NCBI GenBank assembly: GCA_050735975.1
Contig: JBOHVS010000227.1
Span: 1 to 7,844 of the forward strand
Source: DATMBL01 sp050735975
GTDB taxonomy: Bacteria > Desulfobacterota > Binatia > UBA9968
DNA length: 7,844 bases
Reading direction: 5' to 3'
Shown here: positions 6,297 to 7,844 of the stretch, piece after piece
Position numbering within the stretch: position 1 is the first letter of the stretch
How the letters are laid out: every line of letters begins with the position of its first letter
Program-made: the position numbers and the translations under genes
The notes under the pieces: generated by a model
Told to the model about the DNA's origin: nothing
What the model saw: only the letters and a program-made list of their open reading frames with translations
Databases searched by the model: none

Positions 6297-6335
6297 GGCG
6301 GTCTCCTTTCGGGCGGAAAGCTTAGGTGCGATGTT

Positions 6336-6365
6336 AGCCTATCTTTAGGACCGTGCAAGTGTCAA
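6336..6365 (-). promoter_or_regulatory. Candidate sigma70 promoter of the CDGSH-cupin unit
   Basis: Reading leftward, a perfect TTGACA (6365-6360) is followed by 18 bases and TAGGCT (6341-6336), giving a leader of about 33 bases before the ATG at 6296. The -10 box is a weaker match. The -35 box lies about 15 bases from the dispersed repeat at 6380-6427. Confidence 0.5.
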
Positions 6366-6379
6366 ACGAGTCATCGGAT

Positions 6380-6427
6380 AGATTCCTCACGTTCGTTCGG
6401 AATGACAAAAAAAATGCTCGGAATGAC
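6380..6427 (-). repeat. Second copy of the dispersed repeat core, inverted
   Basis: On the minus strand 6406-6380 reads GTCATTCCGAACGAACGTGAGGAATCT, closely matching 5920-5945 on the plus strand. A truncated further unit, GTCATTCCGAGC (6427-6416), stands next to it behind a run of eight A/T pairs. The copies flank the CDGSH gene and its promoter in inverted orientation. Confidence 0.6.
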
Positions 6428-6453
6428 TGGTTAAACTGGTTAAATGGACGAGC
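6407..6453 (-). terminator. Possible intrinsic terminator of the amidohydrolase gene
   Basis: Downstream of the amidohydrolase stop (6462), the leftward transcript has GCTCG (6453-6449), a 28-base loop, CGAGC (6420-6416), then A and eight consecutive T (6414-6407). The T-run is good but the stem is short and the loop long. Part of the structure is made by the dispersed repeat, so this may be an exapted or accidental terminator. Confidence 0.35.
6426..6443. repeat. Tandem duplication ACTGGTTAA x2
   Basis: ACTGGTTAA occurs at 6426-6434 and directly again at 6435-6443, at the outer edge of the dispersed repeat copy. It could be a slippage product or a short duplication formed when the repeat inserted. 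Confidence 0.6.
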
Positions 6454-6461
6454 CCCCCGTT

Positions 6462-7355
6462 CTACAGGGCAAAACCGTAAAGGGCGACAGGATTGTCGAC
6501 CAGAATCTTTCGCCGGGTGTTCTCATCGGGGGCGAATTCCGCGAGCAGGTCCACAAGATCCCCGTCGTTGGGAGTCTTGCCGGGACCAAAGTTATTCGAA
6601 TGGGGCCAATCCGTTCCCCAGATTACGCGATCCGGAGCGGCGGCGATCAGCGCGCGGGCGTAGGGAATCACGTCAATAAACGGAAGGCCGAAGTACGAAT
6701 GCACGGCGCTCTTGCAGAGCTTGTCCGCGCCGGTGACCTTGACCCAGAATTTCCTATCTTTCATGAAGTCCAGCAGCAGTTGGAAAGCGGGCTGGTTGAG
6801 TCCGTCAGACGGGTTCACGCGCGCCATGTGATCGATGACTATAGGTCTCGGCAGGGCGCGGATGCGCTTCTCCTGCTCCAACAGATTCTTCGGGTCGATG
6901 TGGAGATCGACCGACCAGCCGAACCCGGCGACGCGTTCCACCGCGCGATCGAAGACGTCGAGGTCGACGTTGCCCTGCGGTCTGTTCAGCAAATTGAACC
7001 GCGCGCCGCGGATGCCTCCGGCCCCCAGCCGTTGAAGCTCGTCCTTCGACGTTTTGTCATCGACACGAGCTACGCCGAGGAAGCGTCCGTTGGATTTTTT
7101 AATTGCATCGAGAGTTACGGCGTTGTCGAGCCCGTGCACGCTTGGCTGAACCACGACCCCGCGACTGATTCCTAGGACCGCTGACATATGGAAATAGTGT
7201 TCCAGAGGCGCGGCCGGCGGGGTGTACTGACGCGTCGGAGCAAAAGGGAACTCTTCCGGAGGGCCGAAAACGTGGAAATGAGTGTCGCAGGAGTCCGGCG
7301 GTGGGACGAAACCCGGCTTTCGCGTGTTGGGATCGGGCGGCATGCAGTAGCGCAT
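6462..7355 (-). CDS. Amidohydrolase-family protein, LigI-like (2-pyrone-4,6-dicarboxylate lactonase type)
   Basis: This is a 297-residue predicted cytosolic TIM-barrel hydrolase of the amidohydrolase superfamily (Amidohydro_2 type). Family landmarks appear in order: the strand-1 motif DTHFHVFGP (H26, H28), VVVQPSVHG (67-75), GARFN (117-121) with R119 and R125, DLHID (150-154), IDHMAR (174-179) with H176 and R179, and GTDWPH (247-252) with catalytic D249. Length, the FPFAP..RQYTPPAAP segment and these residues fit the LigI branch, which hydrolyses 2-pyrone-4,6-dicarboxylate or related sugar-acid lactones, often without a metal. No other lignin, protocatechuate or galactarate gene is in the window, so the exact substrate is open. 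TAGGAG lies nine bases before the ATG at 7355; a second in-frame ATG at residue 5 is less favoured. Confidence 0.88.
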   Translation of the reverse strand: MRYCMPPDPNTRKPGFVPPPDSCDTHFHVFGPPEEFPFAPTRQYTPPAAPLEHYFHMSAVLGISRGVVVQPSVHGLDNAVTLDAIKKSNGRFLGVARVDDKTSKDELQRLGAGGIRGARFNLLNRPQGNVDLDVFDRAVERVAGFGWSVDLHIDPKNLLEQEKRIRALPRPIVIDHMARVNPSDGLNQPAFQLLLDFMKDRKFWVKVTGADKLCKSAVHSYFGLPFIDVIPYARALIAAAPDRVIWGTDWPHSNNFGPGKTPNDGDLVDLLAEFAPDENTRRKILVDNPVALYGFAL

Positions 7356-7657
7356 CAGGTCAGTCTCCTAGTCTAGCAGGCTGCTGAAAAAGACTCATAT
7401 GCTTCCTGTCTGCATGCGACGCACGCGCTCAATCGCCTCGCTCCAACGTACGATTTCGCAAAACGCATGGAGCAAGGAACATGGGGCCGGGAGCCGGGGC
7501 TCCGATCTCTAACCTCCGAAAACTGCTAGGGGTTAGATTAAGCGCGGCGGGCTAGCATCCCGGATGCGATTGCGTCTGGTTCTGACAGCTTGCCGAAAGC
7601 GTTCCGTTCGTTCCTTCGATCAGGACGAATGGAGATATCAAAATACTGGGACCCTGT
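7356..7657. other. 302-base spacer upstream of the amidohydrolase, no gene seen
   Basis: No supported gene was found. It contains an IS-end-like sequence (7368-7396) and three dyads: GGAGCC/GGCTCC (7490-7503), TCTAACC/GGTTAGA (7508-7514 with 7531-7537) and GCATCC-C-GGATGC (7555-7567). The last two lie downstream of the partial membrane gene and could help end its transcript, although none has a T-run. No convincing promoter for the amidohydrolase was recognised. Confidence 0.55.
7368..7396. mobile_element. Possible insertion-sequence end or scar
   Basis: Two CTAG tetranucleotides (7368-7371 and 7373-7376) lead into CAGGCTGCTGAAAAAGACTC (7377-7396). This resembles the terminal inverted repeats of some transposase families as I remember them. 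No partner end and no transposase fragment lies in the window, so this would be a solo relic. Confidence is low. Confidence 0.25.
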
Positions 7658-7844
7658 TCAGGCGATTCCTTTGCCCAGTTCGGTCGTGCAGGGACACTGA
7701 TCCGGAAACCGTTCGCGCTCGACCTCTGTCGACGGCGGCCGCTTAGTCTCGCCAAAGTCCTCTCTAACCTGCACCCTGAGTCGCTGCGTAATCACCAGCC
7801 ATGCCGCGACGATAATCAGTGTGACCCATGCCATCCAGTTGGTA
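7658..7844 (-). CDS. C-terminal fragment of a probable membrane protein (5' end outside the window)
   Basis: A leftward reading frame is open from the right edge for 61 codons to a TGA at 7660-7658. It begins T-N-W-M-A-W and forms one clear hydrophobic helix (about fragment residues 3-19, VTLIIVAAWLVI core). This is followed by a basic stretch (ITQRLRVQV, positive-inside) and a hydrophilic tail of about 35 residues with Lys/Arg, Pro and a CPC motif. This is the expected end of a polytopic transporter or other integral membrane protein with a cytosolic tail. I do not recognise the family. Codon use and the helix-plus-basic pattern favour a real gene, but the fragment is short. Confidence 0.5.
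   Translation of the reverse strand, partial: TNWMAWVTLIIVAAWLVITQRLRVQVREDFGETKRPPSTEVERERFPDQCPCTTELGKGIA

Noticed and set aside
6444..7175. Rightward open frame of 243 codons
   Set aside because: It lies antisense to the amidohydrolase, whose motifs are clear. GC-rich coding DNA often leaves long open frames on the other strand, and this one shows no domain pattern.

Overview
The window looks like chromosomal DNA from a moderately GC-rich, free-living bacterium. It has well-formed Shine-Dalgarno sites, GC-rich third codon positions and sigma70-like promoters. Copies of a short dispersed repeat with the core GTCATyCCGAACGAA..TGAGGrATCT resemble repeats I associate with Acidobacteriota and other soil or sediment lineages. 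That taxonomic guess is weak, because the window holds no rRNA, tRNA or marker protein. I see no CRISPR array, intact transposase, phage gene or defence gene.

Layout, left to right. An NCS2-type xanthine/uracil permease homologue runs leftward (200-1909) and carries a cytosolic C-terminal extension. A divergent intergenic region (1910-2197) holds a good rightward promoter followed at once by a nested inverted repeat. It leads into an Nramp-superfamily transporter (2198-3490, rightward) that lacks the canonical metal-binding signature. This gene converges, with a 12-base gap, on a leftward Na/Pi-cotransporter-family protein with a PhoU-like tail (3503-5122). After a 304-base spacer with strong hairpins come a small cupin (5427-5813) and a dual CDGSH iron-sulfur protein (6024-6296). 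Both run leftward and have excellent ribosome binding sites, and they are separated by an inserted repeat element. Next is a LigI-like amidohydrolase (6462-7355, leftward). After 302 bases with an IS-end-like scar, the C-terminal end of a probable membrane protein runs in from the right edge (7658-7844, leftward).

Three of the five full-length genes longer than 130 codons are secondary transporters, but they do not form an obvious single pathway. The tightest functional pair is CDGSH plus cupin, with a TTGACA promoter just upstream of CDGSH. The amidohydrolase points to lactone or aromatic-acid breakdown, but no partner genes for that are present. I found no clear, complete undescribed system. 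The best leads are the fused soluble domain and altered binding-site residues of the NCS2 permease, the signature-less Nramp relative with its structured leader, and the repeat element inserted inside the CDGSH-cupin unit.
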